This document shows positions 1 to 9,038 of a DNA stretch of 64,000 bases, one piece after another. Within the stretch, counting starts at the first letter, position 1, and the number at the start of each line of letters is the position of its first letter. The DNA is from CAYYMH01 sp964472785 (lineage in GTDB: Bacteria > Zhuqueibacterota > Zhuqueibacteria > Thermofontimicrobiales > Thermofontimicrobiaceae): the NCBI GenBank assembly GCA_964472785.1, contig CAYYMH010000008.1, positions 1 to 64,000 on the forward strand, read 5' to 3'. The notes below the pieces were generated by a model that did no database searches, was not told the origin of the DNA, and saw nothing but the letters and a program-made list of their open reading frames with translations. A program made the position numbers and the translations under genes.

Positions 1-50
1 GCATTTTTGTCAAAATTGAGTAAAAAAAATTTTAACTGTCGAAGTTGGGT

Positions 51-74
51 TAGCACTGTTCAGTGCTATTTTTT
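51..74 (+). terminator. Rho-independent terminator (plus strand)
   Basis: An 8-bp perfect stem (TAGCACTG / CAGTGCTA) closes on a two-base loop and is followed directly by six T residues at 69-74. It would end a plus-strand transcript entering from left of the window. The minus strand has no T-tract after the stem, so it is unlikely to serve the gene at 199-1335. The remainder of 1-198 shows nothing else recognisable. Confidence 0.7.
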
Positions 75-198
75 CGTGTTAATTTTAAAATCGCTCAATT
101 TGGGTATAGAAAAGGCTGGTGACCGAAAAACGACAACCCATTAGGGCTTGAACATCAAAAATGTATTGATTAAATAAGAACAAGGATTGTGGAAATTG

Positions 199-1335
199 CT
201 AATGTCCTTTAATTTTCTTTAAAATTTTCTCTGCATATTCTCCATCTTTCAAACCATGTGCTTCTTCTATAGCGCGAATTAATTGAAACGTTGGCATCAT
301 GAATGTCTCAAAATCATGATCCACCACCTGCCACAAATTTGCACTGCCATCTTCCTTTATTTTCAGTGGATCGTGGGTCACGCCGGATGGTACGATGGCG
401 TGCTGCACTTCTTCAAGTAAAATATAGGCAAAGGCTTCCAGATTGCTGTCACGATTGGCGGCTTTTAGAATCGGGTGCATTTGATCTTTGCTCAATTCGC
501 GAAGCACATACTCCCCAGCCCAAACGCCCGGACCGCGAAGTTCGTCAGAGTCCTCGATCTCTCCCTTTTTTCGCATATGGAACATAATATGTCCCTCTGC
601 CAAAAATGCTTTTCCCCGCACAATATCAATGGCAAGATCATTTAGGATAACATAAATCATGGCGTCCCGATATTTAACCACCTCTAAATCCATCAAGCCT
701 CTCTGCTTATCCCACAGACCGATACGGTTCATCCGCTCATAAAAATGTTTCTCAAATGTCCGCTCCAGCAATTGCCTGTTTCGTACTTTTTCGAGTAGAT
801 GGAGAATTCGACCAAATCCGCGATCCACGAGTTCTTTTTGAGAAACGACAATATCTCCAATCGGACTGGGCACAATTATTGGCTTTCCGCTTTTAGAAGC
901 CGGCACTCTGATCACCATTTCCCGTACCAGATGATTAATATAGATCAAAATATCCCCGCTATAACCCCGTCGGTTTCTGTTTTCTTTATTCATATAATGC
1001 ATCATCGCCGCATCATTGATGATACTGTACAACCTTTCCAAAAATTCTTCATTCACCTCCCTGCCGGACGACATCTGATTACCCACTGACTTTTCAAATT
1101 CGGCTTGGCAGGTTTGATAAATTTTATAATGTTCACCTTGGAGATGTTTGAGGCCGACTAAATCCTTATAAATAATCCTCGCGTTATATTCTGCATCATC
1201 TTCCTCAAATTCGAACAGAAATTCTATACTTTCTATCAATTTATCCTTCACCGTCTTCCCCGGTTCCCGCACAGGCCAGCCGTTCTTCTGGCATTCATCA
1301 AACACACGACCGAATAGTTCTGCGAATTGGCTCAT
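199..1335 (-). CDS. Hypothetical protein, 378 aa
   Basis: I do not recognise this protein. It is a 378-residue, charged, soluble-looking product without a signal peptide or membrane segments. It is mixed alpha/beta by composition, with a helical charged N-terminal 90 residues and a lysine-rich end. The ATG at 1335 has an AGAGG-like ribosome-binding site about nine bases upstream. It stands alone, 84 bases downstream of the tandem peptidase genes on the same strand, so it could be the last gene of that transcript. Length and continuous reading frame support a real gene; no function can be assigned from motifs. Confidence 0.75.
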   Translation of the reverse strand: MSQFAELFGRVFDECQKNGWPVREPGKTVKDKLIESIEFLFEFEEDDAEYNARIIYKDLVGLKHLQGEHYKIYQTCQAEFEKSVGNQMSSGREVNEEFLERLYSIINDAAMMHYMNKENRNRRGYSGDILIYINHLVREMVIRVPASKSGKPIIVPSPIGDIVVSQKELVDRGFGRILHLLEKVRNRQLLERTFEKHFYERMNRIGLWDKQRGLMDLEVVKYRDAMIYVILNDLAIDIVRGKAFLAEGHIMFHMRKKGEIEDSDELRGPGVWAGEYVLRELSKDQMHPILKAANRDSNLEAFAYILLEEVQHAIVPSGVTHDPLKIKEDGSANLWQVVDHDFETFMMPTFQLIRAIEEAHGLKDGEYAEKILKKIKGH

Positions 1336-1418
1336 GGGAGCGCCTCTTTTGATTTACGGTTTTTGTTACAAATATTTTTAGTCAAGTTAATTGATGCGTG
1401 TGTATTTGTGGTGTCGTT

Positions 1419-2612
1419 TTAATTTCTCAAGCCCAATTTCCGTTTAATCTTTTTCGGCAGCGCTTCCTTATTTATCATAATCGCGATCGTCTTTAACAGC
1501 ACATAGGATCCCGACATGTAAACATAGCCGTCATTTTCACGATCCACAATGCCGCCGGAATTTTTGGTGTAATAAAATTTTGTACCTTTCTGGTCGTGGG
1601 CAATGCCGATAATGTGCATCAAATGATCATCTGTGGTTTCAAAATTATCAAATGTTTTTTGACGCATTTCCTGGGTGATTTTCTTTTCCTCGACCGGCTC
1701 CGTAATCTCTTCGTCCCGTTCTGCCTCGGTTTTATCTTCCCAGTCCTTTTTCGGAACGATGGCATAACCGGTTTTCCGTGTCGAAAAGTCACGCTCGCTG
1801 ACATCCCCGTCCCACGCCACAGAATAGCCGCTCATCAGCGCATGATCGATAATTTTTTCCAGATCATTCATCGGGACGTTATAATAATCATCGTTGAACG
1901 TCCAGTTATCCGGTACTTCCAGCCGGCAGGTCTCATAAAACGGATGATGCGTGTAGGACGTTAGCACGATGTAATTATCCAAATTCCACTCGCAGTAATC
2001 ATCAGCAAATGTTTTGGGCGTATACGTTTCCCCTCGGAATTCAAAATCAACCGGCGGTTCGCCGAGGTAAACGTCCAGCACGGCTTTCAGCGCATCGCTC
2101 CAGCGCGGCGTCAGATGTCTGGACCGCCTTCTCAGTGCGCCGTCAACAACTGCTTTCACGACTCCAAAAATTTCACTATGATTGTGCCGTTCTTCATCGA
2201 TGTGCTGACCGGGATGAACGGATTCGGGTACGATACCGTAGCGACGAATCTGGTTGATCACGTCGTGACTTTGTCCCCCTTGTCCAAATGTGGCGCTTCC
2301 GTGCAGCCGGATATAGCTTTCCGCCTTGTGCGGGTAAGTAAAACGCACTACGTACATTTCTGAAAGGTCAACCGACTCTTTTCCCATTCGCATCATTTCC
2401 GATTCCAAAAACGACACCGTGGCAAAACACCAGCAGGTTCCGGTTCGGTACTGATTTTTCACAGGCGTATGAGGAACTTCTTTATCAATCGTAAATTGAT
2501 AGGGCGATTTGTCCTCGTCCGTTCTTTCTTCTTGTGAAAATACGAACACCGGCATTGAAAGGATCAAAGTCAAAACGATAAGTAATGTCCATTTCGCGTT
2601 TATTAATTTCAT
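1419..2612 (-). CDS. Exported C1-family (bleomycin-hydrolase-like) cysteine peptidase, copy A
   Basis: This is a papain-fold cysteine peptidase resembling the bleomycin hydrolase/aminopeptidase C (C1B) group. A signal peptide (about residues 1-26, ending VFVFSQ) predicts export. The oxyanion glutamine (Q54) and nucleophile (C60) lie in NQYRTGTCWCFA, the catalytic histidine is H333 in LMHIIGIA, and the asparagine is N351 in TKNSGG. Papain-like enzymes normally have NSWG at that last site. Here the tryptophan is glycine (G353), whereas the neighbouring paralogue keeps it. The protein aligns almost without gaps to copy B (2742-3929), so the pair is a tandem duplication. The ATG has a GAGG site five bases upstream. 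Activity may be altered; substrate unknown. Confidence 0.85.
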   Translation of the reverse strand: MKLINAKWTLLIVLTLILSMPVFVFSQEERTDEDKSPYQFTIDKEVPHTPVKNQYRTGTCWCFATVSFLESEMMRMGKESVDLSEMYVVRFTYPHKAESYIRLHGSATFGQGGQSHDVINQIRRYGIVPESVHPGQHIDEERHNHSEIFGVVKAVVDGALRRRSRHLTPRWSDALKAVLDVYLGEPPVDFEFRGETYTPKTFADDYCEWNLDNYIVLTSYTHHPFYETCRLEVPDNWTFNDDYYNVPMNDLEKIIDHALMSGYSVAWDGDVSERDFSTRKTGYAIVPKKDWEDKTEAERDEEITEPVEEKKITQEMRQKTFDNFETTDDHLMHIIGIAHDQKGTKFYYTKNSGGIVDRENDGYVYMSGSYVLLKTIAIMINKEALPKKIKRKLGLRN

Positions 2613-2638
2613 TTCTGCCTCATTGGTTTATATTTCTA

Positions 2639-2717
2639 AACCGCAGAGGACAAAAAGTACACAAAGAAATATTTTTACAGAAATATTTACTCTGCGATCT
2701 CGGTGTTCTCTGCGGTT
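2639..2717. repeat. Imperfect intergenic palindrome (CGCAGAG family)
   Basis: The arms AACCGCAGAG (2639-2648) and CTCTGCGGTT (2708-2717) are perfect inverted repeats. A second inner pair, AAATATTT-like, lies near 2667-2674 and 2681-2688, with partly matching sequence between. The element fills the gap between the two tandem peptidase genes. Similar 'CGCAGAG/CTCTGCG' palindromes lie at 24946-25026 and 57939-58024. On RNA it would fold into a long hairpin and could separate expression of the two genes. Confidence 0.7.
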
Positions 2718-2741
2718 ACACATTTTTTTATTGGAAAGTAA

Positions 2742-3929
2742 TTACATCCCCAGCTTCGCTTGAATATCCTCGGGAATCGCGTTTTTGTTCACCATAAATC
2801 CGGTCGCATTCAGCAGAATAAACGGTTTTGACAGATAAATGTAACCGTCATATTTCCGATCTGTGCCCCAGGAATTTTTTGTGTAATAGAACGTATTCCC
2901 GTTTTGATCCTCGGCAATACCGACAATATGCATGGCATGATCGTCGGTAGCCGTGTAATTATCAAACCATTTTTGCCGCAATTCCTGTGTCGGTTCTTTT
3001 TCCTCTACTGGTTCTGTAATGTCTTTTTTCTGTTCCTCCCGGGTCATATCTTCCCAGTCTTTTTCAGGAACGATGGCGTATCCTTTTTTGCTGGAGAAAA
3101 ATTTACTGCTCACATCACCGCCGTAAACAACGGTGTACCCTTTTTCCAACGAATTATCGATAATCTGTTCCAATTCCTCAATCGGTACATTGTAATTTTG
3201 ATCGTTAAACGTCCAATTATCCGGCACTTCGAGATAAAATTGTGTGTAGAACGGATGATGCGTGTAAGAGGTAATTTCCACATAATCATCCGGATTCAAT
3301 TCCAAATAATCGCTCACAAAAGTTTTTGGAGTATATTCCTCACCGTCATATTTGAAATCTTCCACCGGCTCACCAAGGTAAACGTTTAACACTGCATCCA
3401 CCGCTTCAGACCATCGCGGCGTGACTCTCCGACCTCTGGCTTTGACCACAGCGTCAACCATACCCTCTAACATGGTGCCGATTTCACCGTGGTGATGTTT
3501 TTTTTCTTCATATTGAATTCCGGGATAAACCTCTTCCGGAACCAGTCCGTTTTTCCGCATCTGATCAATCACATCATGGCAGGCGCCTCCGTGTGGAAAA
3601 TTTGTTTCTCCATGTAAGCGGACGTATCGTTCCGCTTTTTCCGGATAGGTATGACGAACCACCCACATCTCGGACAAATCCATCTCTTCTTTGCCCAGAC
3701 GCAGCAATTCAGCTTCCAGAAATGAGATGGTGGCAAAACACCAGCAGGTGCTGGTACTGGCTTGATTTTTTACTGGCGTATGCGCGATCTCTTTGACAAT
3801 GGTAAATTCATACGCTTCCTTTTTCTTTTCTTCTTTTTCATCCTCATCCTGCGCCAAAATCCAGTTTGGCACGAGCAGAGCAAAACAGAGCACAAAAATC
3901 ATGTGAACAAATAATTTTGAGAATTTCAT
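2742..3929 (-). CDS. Exported C1-family (bleomycin-hydrolase-like) cysteine peptidase, copy B
   Basis: This is the paralogue of the gene at 1419-2612 and keeps the complete papain-type signature. Q56 and C62 lie in NQASTSTCWCFA, H334 in AMHIVGIAED, and N352 with W354 in TKNSWG. A signal peptide covers about residues 1-26 (ending WILAQ), followed by an acidic/lysine-rich linker (DEDEKEEKKKE). An AGGAGG site lies just before the ATG, the strongest ribosome-binding site in this region. An exported protein- or peptide-degrading role is likely. C1B bleomycin hydrolases are usually cytosolic, so the signal peptide sets this pair apart. The proteolytic assignment rests on motif conservation. Confidence 0.88.
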   Translation of the reverse strand: MKFSKLFVHMIFVLCFALLVPNWILAQDEDEKEEKKKEAYEFTIVKEIAHTPVKNQASTSTCWCFATISFLEAELLRLGKEEMDLSEMWVVRHTYPEKAERYVRLHGETNFPHGGACHDVIDQMRKNGLVPEEVYPGIQYEEKKHHHGEIGTMLEGMVDAVVKARGRRVTPRWSEAVDAVLNVYLGEPVEDFKYDGEEYTPKTFVSDYLELNPDDYVEITSYTHHPFYTQFYLEVPDNWTFNDQNYNVPIEELEQIIDNSLEKGYTVVYGGDVSSKFFSSKKGYAIVPEKDWEDMTREEQKKDITEPVEEKEPTQELRQKWFDNYTATDDHAMHIVGIAEDQNGNTFYYTKNSWGTDRKYDGYIYLSKPFILLNATGFMVNKNAIPEDIQAKLGM

Positions 3930-4075
3930 ACAACCTCCTGAGTTTAATAATATTGAATTAATATGTTTTTTAATAATTTTAGCTTTCAGCGACCAGCTTA
4001 CAGTATAATTTGTTACTGTGTGTCATTCCATTGCCACTTTTTTTAGGCAGGCATTGGAATCTCAAATCAATTTAT

Positions 4076-4103
4076 TTCTTTGTAACTTCGTGACTTGGAG
4101 GCA
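4076..4103. repeat. Half-copy of dispersed TGCCACAAAG-type repeat
   Basis: The stretch ending TAACTTCGTGACTTGGAGGCA is the reverse complement of the type found at 21161-21210 (TGCCACAAAG..CCAAGACTCGAAGTTAC) and 13571-13610. It lies in the gap between the lipoprotein gene and the peptidase pair. The gap 3930-4118 holds no other recognisable feature. Confidence 0.45.
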
Positions 4104-4118
4104 AAAAAACGAATATCA

Positions 4119-4754
4119 TCACTCCCGAATCACTTCCTCAGCATTTTCGATTTTTCCTAATACCTGACCACCGCCGCGAATAAAAACCGTGACCAGCATT
4201 TCTTCATCCTTCACAATAATATCGCCTTCCACAACGGATCCGCCTTCCACATAAATGTTCAACCGGCGAATGTCGTTCGAAGAATTCTTGCTGCGTTTCA
4301 CAATGATATCGCCTTCCACCAGCGTTTTATTGTTCAGAGTGACATCGCCATTATACGTGGTCACGTCTTTTCGCACTGTGGTATTCTTTAGCTCAATCGA
4401 TCCGTTGACATTACTGACCTTGCCTATCACCTCAACACCCTTTTCAGTGGAAACCGGCCCGTTTACGGATTCAGCATCGCCGTTGACTTCGACATTTTCT
4501 CGGATCGAAATGCTACTGTTGACGGACTGCAAATCACCCACTTTTGAATTACTCCCCACTTCGATTCGGCCGTTAACTGCCCGGCAGGAACCTTTCACCT
4601 CACAGTCTTTGCCGATGATAATACTGCCATTGACTGTATTCAAACTACCGTGCACTTTTTCACCGTCTGCAATCTCGATACTTTTATTGACACTCATGTT
4701 ACAACCAAAGACGAAAATCAATGCAATCATTCCAATGAAAACACTTTTTCTCAT
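4119..4754 (-). CDS. Lipoprotein built of VNGS repeats (bactofilin-like beta-helix)
   Basis: A short hydrophobic signal ends in a lipobox (IFVFGC), so the mature protein should be lipid-anchored. The body consists of about six tandem repeats of about 19 residues, each containing VNGSI-like text (TVNGSI, AVNGRI, SVNSSI, SVNGPV, NVNGSI, TYNGDV). This periodicity is typical of a right-handed beta-helix such as the polymer-forming (bactofilin-like) proteins. The ATG at 4754 is preferred because GGAGG lies eight bases upstream. A longer TTG-started frame (to 4769) would begin inside that ribosome-binding site. It follows the hydrolase gene by 28 bases and is probably cotranscribed. Function unknown. 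Confidence 0.75.
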   Translation of the reverse strand: MRKSVFIGMIALIFVFGCNMSVNKSIEIADGEKVHGSLNTVNGSIIIGKDCEVKGSCRAVNGRIEVGSNSKVGDLQSVNSSISIRENVEVNGDAESVNGPVSTEKGVEVIGKVSNVNGSIELKNTTVRKDVTTYNGDVTLNNKTLVEGDIIVKRSKNSSNDIRRLNIYVEGGSVVEGDIIVKDEEMLVTVFIRGGGQVLGKIENAEEVIRE

Positions 4755-4782
4755 TTGCTTTTCCTCCAATTAAGATTTATGT

Positions 4783-5634
4783 TCAATGAATCGCCTGTAA
4801 ATATTCTCGCATTTTTTCAACCATGATTTTTCGGTGCGTCTGTTTATTCGTCTCCAAATCCAGATAAGTTGCATTTTTCATCATTGACACGATTCGCTGC
4901 AAATTTTCCGGTTCGTGCAGCGTGTCTTTGGAAGCGCCGACGATGAGCGCCGGATAATCAATCTCCGGCAGTAAATCCCACACTTGATATTTGGACAACG
5001 CCAGCGCCCCCTTCTTCAGTTTCCACGGATCGGCGGCATCCAGCGCATTGCAGTATTTTTCGTATTGTGCGTAATCGCTTTCGATGTCCAGCCGGAAATG
5101 TTTCAAATACCATTTCACAATTGGTTTGATCAACAGATACAATCGCGGCGGCATCAAGTGAATGACCAGCAATCCCAGTTTAGGAACACGGAACACCGCA
5201 TTGGGACCGATGAGCACCAAACAGAGCGGATCGGTTTTCAGAAACCGGCAGCAATCCAGAATAGCGGTAGCGCCCAGCGAGCTGCCGAATAAAACATACC
5301 TTTTCTCCGTTAATTGAAAGTGCTTCACCAGAGCCACAATGTCTCGCCCGATATCTTCGACACCGTAACTGACTTTTCCTGTTACCTGAGAAGAAATCTT
5401 TTCCCGGGTCTCCACATAATAAACCGGAAAATATCTGGTCAGATCCCGCAGCACATGTTCCCAGGCTTTAATTTGCGTGATCCAGCCCGCCACAAGCAGC
5501 ACCGCCGGATTGCCAGATTTGTCTTTCGGAGAAAATTGAATCACCTGTAACGAGACCTGATCTGTCACCGGGATCATTTTGGTTTCGATGTTCGTCCCTG
5601 GTGCTGCGAAACTTGATAGTTGATGTTCCTTCAT
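4783..5634 (-). CDS. Alpha/beta-hydrolase fold protein
   Basis: This 283-residue protein has the alpha/beta-hydrolase nucleophile elbow GSSLG (in LFGSSLGATAIL). An early VLLVAGW strand corresponds to the oxyanion-hole region. Late in the chain, LIVGASKDTLHEPENL holds the likely acid, and NKQTHRKIM the likely catalytic histidine. No signal peptide is visible, so it should be cytosolic. The ATG at 5634 has AGGA a few bases upstream. Its substrate cannot be told from sequence; esterase or lipase-like activity is the general expectation. It sits between a sugar kinase and the repeat lipoprotein. Confidence 0.8.
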   Translation of the reverse strand: MKEHQLSSFAAPGTNIETKMIPVTDQVSLQVIQFSPKDKSGNPAVLLVAGWITQIKAWEHVLRDLTRYFPVYYVETREKISSQVTGKVSYGVEDIGRDIVALVKHFQLTEKRYVLFGSSLGATAILDCCRFLKTDPLCLVLIGPNAVFRVPKLGLLVIHLMPPRLYLLIKPIVKWYLKHFRLDIESDYAQYEKYCNALDAADPWKLKKGALALSKYQVWDLLPEIDYPALIVGASKDTLHEPENLQRIVSMMKNATYLDLETNKQTHRKIMVEKMREYLQAIH

Positions 5635-5769
5635 AATGTCCTGTTGTTTTATTTTTAATTTTTTGTTTGAAAAGCATAAGCTTAAAATCCTGACGGATTA
5701 ATTCCGAGAATGGATTTAATGCGTAGTATTTCGAAATCTCAAAGATTATTTCTGAATTTTTTAAACTAA

Positions 5770-7341
5770 TCACGGATTCATCCGCGCGTACCACCGTTTA
5801 TTCTGCTTGTAAATATTCTTAAATTCTTTGAACAAATTATCGTACAATTTCCGCAGCACCGGATTGGGGTGATAGGTTTGTTTGATTTTGACATACTTTT
5901 TAATGTCCTCGAATTTATCTATGTACCCCAGCGTCATACTTGCCAACAACGCAATTCCTTTGGCGCCGGCATGGTGCGGATCCTGTATTTGATTGATTTT
6001 TTTATTGGTAATATCTGCCACAATCTGGCACCACACATCGCTCTTGGCGCCGCCTCCGATAAACGCCAAATCATCAACTTTTGAATACAAATTCTCCAGC
6101 GTTTCCATTGCCCAGCGGGTATTGAAGGCAATCCCTTCGAGTACAGCGCGAATCAGGTGCTCCCGGGAGTGATTTAAGCCCACATTGAACAATCCTGCCC
6201 GGACGTGTTCATCGTCAATGGGGCTCCGCTCTCCGTACATCCAGGGCGTGAAAACCAATCCCTCTGCTCCGGGATTGACTTTGTCTGCCAACTTATCCAT
6301 GATTTCATAAATCCGGTCCACCTGATGTTCTTTCAACAGTTGATCTTTGTGATAAAGAATTTTATCCTTTAACCACTCCAGACAAACACCGGCTGTTTCC
6401 TGATGCGCCATACCCAAATAATATTTTTGCGGATAAGCGCTGCCAATACAACCGGTGTAATGCGGAATATCAATTTTGCGCTTGGTAAAATGACCCGCCA
6501 CCCAACCACTGGTGCCCAAACAAATGTGAAGCTCACCTTCATTTATTGCTCCGGAACCCAGTGCCGCACAAGCTAAATCCGCCGCGCCATTAATGATAGG
6601 CGTTCCGGGCAACAATCCGGTTTCTTCAGCCGCCTTTTTGTGAATTTCACCGACAATAGCCGCACTTTCTTTAATTTCCGGTAACATCGCTTCAGTGATA
6701 TTCGCTAACTTGAGCAAAGCCGGGTGCCATTTGTTTCGGTTTTTACGCGTGTCCATAAACCACCACAGGATGCCCATGTCCACTGACTTTACATAATTCC
6801 CAGTCAAATGATAGATAATGAAATCTTTAGCATCTAAAAATTTATGAATTTTGGCGTACGTTTCCGGCTCGTATTCCTGCAACCATAGAATTTTCCCAAT
6901 CTGATCTTTTCCCGTCTGACCCGGACTGCCGCCCGTGATTTGAATAAACTTCAAAATATGAAAAATATTGTACCCCATGACACGCGGTGGCGTCCACAGT
7001 TTTTCCTGCAAAATATCCGCACTGCGTCCATCGAGCCAACTGATAGCGGGTCTCACCGGATGGCATTTTTCATCAACCGAAACCATCGTCTGGCTTTGTG
7101 AGGAAAAAGTGATGCCCACAATGTCTTCCGCTTTCACGCCTGATTTTTTAATTACATTCCATGTTGTTTCACAAATTGCCTGCCACCACACCCAGGGATC
7201 CTGCTCTGCCCAGCTTGGGTGCGGATGTTCCAGTGGATAGTGTTGTTTGTCCGTTGCAACGATGTCGCCGTAAACCGTTACCAGAATCGCTTTATTACCG
7301 CTCGATCCGAGATCGTGCGAAACAATAAATTTCTCTCTCAT
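5770..7341 (-). CDS. FGGY-family carbohydrate kinase (xylulokinase-like)
   Basis: The 523-residue protein has the two-domain FGGY kinase architecture. An N-terminal phosphate-binding segment (HDLGSSGNKAILV) is followed by WAEQDPWVWWQ and the SWLDGRS segment. The catalytic-aspartate region is INGAADLA, then a GTSGW adenosine/phosphate segment, and C-terminal FIGGGAKSDVWCQIVADI. It should phosphorylate a sugar or polyol with ATP in the cytosol. Overall it looks most like xylulokinases, but FGGY substrate is hard to read from motifs. It starts 30 bases after the upstream nnr gene with an AGGAG site, and a GH31 glycosidase lies beyond, so a carbohydrate-use transcript is plausible. Confidence 0.85.
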   Translation of the reverse strand: MREKFIVSHDLGSSGNKAILVTVYGDIVATDKQHYPLEHPHPSWAEQDPWVWWQAICETTWNVIKKSGVKAEDIVGITFSSQSQTMVSVDEKCHPVRPAISWLDGRSADILQEKLWTPPRVMGYNIFHILKFIQITGGSPGQTGKDQIGKILWLQEYEPETYAKIHKFLDAKDFIIYHLTGNYVKSVDMGILWWFMDTRKNRNKWHPALLKLANITEAMLPEIKESAAIVGEIHKKAAEETGLLPGTPIINGAADLACAALGSGAINEGELHICLGTSGWVAGHFTKRKIDIPHYTGCIGSAYPQKYYLGMAHQETAGVCLEWLKDKILYHKDQLLKEHQVDRIYEIMDKLADKVNPGAEGLVFTPWMYGERSPIDDEHVRAGLFNVGLNHSREHLIRAVLEGIAFNTRWAMETLENLYSKVDDLAFIGGGAKSDVWCQIVADITNKKINQIQDPHHAGAKGIALLASMTLGYIDKFEDIKKYVKIKQTYHPNPVLRKLYDNLFKEFKNIYKQNKRWYARMNP

Positions 7342-7371
7342 TTCTCCTGTCCCCTTTTTTCCGTGTGAAGT

Positions 7372-8946
7372 TTAAATGACATAAATGCAGCCGTAAAAGT
7401 CGGCGAAGATTTCCTCATAATCCTCCCGATAAATCTTCAATGCCTGTGGCAGATAATTCAAAATGTCCTGGGCGGTCATCCCGTCTTCGCCTTTGGCTTC
7501 GGCGACGAGATCACCGGCAAATCCGTGCATGAACACACCGGTTTTCAACGCATCTTTGATGGTCAGTCCCAACGTGTACATTGCGGCAATTGTTCCGGTG
7601 AGCACATCTCCGGAACCGGCTGACGCCATACCGCTATTGCCGCTCAAATTAATACACACTCGCCCGCCCGGACAACCGATCAACGAATGGGCGCCTTTGA
7701 GCACGATAAAGGAATTTAAATCCGTTGTTGTTTCTTGCAGAACCTGAATTTTATTTTCATCAATTTCCGCAATCGACTTTCCAGTAATGCGGGACATCTC
7801 GCCCGGATGCGGTGTGAGAATGGTCGGCGCCTTTCTTTCCTTTAAAATATCAATCTGCTTCGACACCGCCGTGATGCCGTCACCGTCAATCAGGATGGGT
7901 TTGTCTATTTCCTTAACCAATTTCCAAACCAATTCCTGTGTCTCATCGTTCAAAGACAATCCGGGACCGATAACGATGAAATCTTCCTGCTGAGCCAACG
8001 CCAGCAATTCTTTTTTGCTCTCCAAAGCAATACTGCCGGATGCAGTCTCCGGCTGCGGCACAAAAACAATCTCGCTCCCCTTGTTTCCGATAAATGGCGT
8101 GACAGACTTGGGCGCTGCTAATCGGGCGTATCCTCCTCCTGCTTTCATGAAGGAGAGCGCCGAAAAATAAGGCGCGCCAAAATAGCTGGCCGCTCCGGCG
8201 ATGAACAGCACATCGCCGAACGTTCCTTTGTGACCGTTCGGATCGCGCACTGGCAATTCCACCGGCTGATTGATTTCAACTTGCAGATTTTCATTATTGT
8301 GTAATTCAGTCGGGAATGAAATGTGAGTGACAAACAAATCTCCGCCATGCTGAAATCCCGGATACAACATGTTCCCGACTTTCGGCAGTCCGAAAGTAAT
8401 GGTGAAATCCGCTTCCACAGCAACGCCCATCACTTTTCCGGTGTCGCCGCTGATTCCGGATGGGATGTCCACGGAAAAGACATGTCGGTCTGTTTCGTTG
8501 ATCATTCGAATGACATCTCTGTATTTTCCCTCAACATCACGGTCCAGTCCGGTGCCGAAAATGGCGTCGACAATGGCATCCGCCTGCCAGAGGTCGTTTT
8601 GCAATTGCTCCGGCGATTCAAACTGCTGGATATCCAGTTTTAGTTTACAGGCAATTTCATAGTTTATTTTGGCAGCGCCGCTGTATTTGCTCGGATCGCT
8701 CAAAATCACCACTCTGGCGTAACCGCCCATCGAATGGATCTTACGGGCGATGACCAATCCGTCACCGCCGTTATTACCAACACCGCACACAATAACAAAC
8801 TGTTTTCCTTCAATTCCGATTTCACTCAAAATCACCGAATAGGCTGCCAGTCCCGCATTTTCCATCAGCAATTCATCTTTGATGCTATATTTTTCAATGG
8901 CGGTTTTATCTAAATTTCTCATTTCTTCAACTGTAGTGACTTTCAT
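7372..8946 (-). CDS. nnr: Bifunctional NAD(P)H-hydrate epimerase / ADP-dependent dehydratase
   Basis: This is the fused NAD(P)HX repair enzyme. The N-terminal epimerase domain (about 1-215) carries MENAG, VCGVGNNGGDGLV and the GTGLDR segment. The C-terminal dehydratase domain (about 235-515) carries HKGTFGDVLFIAGA, GPGLS and NSGMASAGSGDVLTG. The two halves repair hydrated NADH and NADPH. I start at ATG 8946 (MKVTTVEEM) because GGAG lies seven bases upstream and known homologues begin this way. A 17-residue upstream extension has no such support. At 524 residues it is full length. It is probably cotranscribed with the FGGY kinase. Confidence 0.92.
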   Translation of the reverse strand: MKVTTVEEMRNLDKTAIEKYSIKDELLMENAGLAAYSVILSEIGIEGKQFVIVCGVGNNGGDGLVIARKIHSMGGYARVVILSDPSKYSGAAKINYEIACKLKLDIQQFESPEQLQNDLWQADAIVDAIFGTGLDRDVEGKYRDVIRMINETDRHVFSVDIPSGISGDTGKVMGVAVEADFTITFGLPKVGNMLYPGFQHGGDLFVTHISFPTELHNNENLQVEINQPVELPVRDPNGHKGTFGDVLFIAGAASYFGAPYFSALSFMKAGGGYARLAAPKSVTPFIGNKGSEIVFVPQPETASGSIALESKKELLALAQQEDFIVIGPGLSLNDETQELVWKLVKEIDKPILIDGDGITAVSKQIDILKERKAPTILTPHPGEMSRITGKSIAEIDENKIQVLQETTTDLNSFIVLKGAHSLIGCPGGRVCINLSGNSGMASAGSGDVLTGTIAAMYTLGLTIKDALKTGVFMHGFAGDLVAEAKGEDGMTAQDILNYLPQALKIYREDYEEIFADFYGCIYVI

Positions 8947-8970
8947 TGGACTTCTCCATTTTTTGATTTT

Positions 8971-9000
8971 TTGCCACAGATTTACACCGATTAACACATA
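8971..9000. repeat. TGCCACAGATTTACACCGATT-type repeat fragment
   Basis: The sequence beginning TTGCCACAGATTTACACCG resembles the reverse complement of 48941-48970 (ATCCGTG...TTAATCCGTGGCA). It sits in the 92-base gap between GH31 and nnr. It is one arm only; I see no matching second arm here. Confidence 0.4.
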
Positions 9001-9038
9001 TTTAAAATTTATCTATCCATATAGTGCTTTATTCAAAC

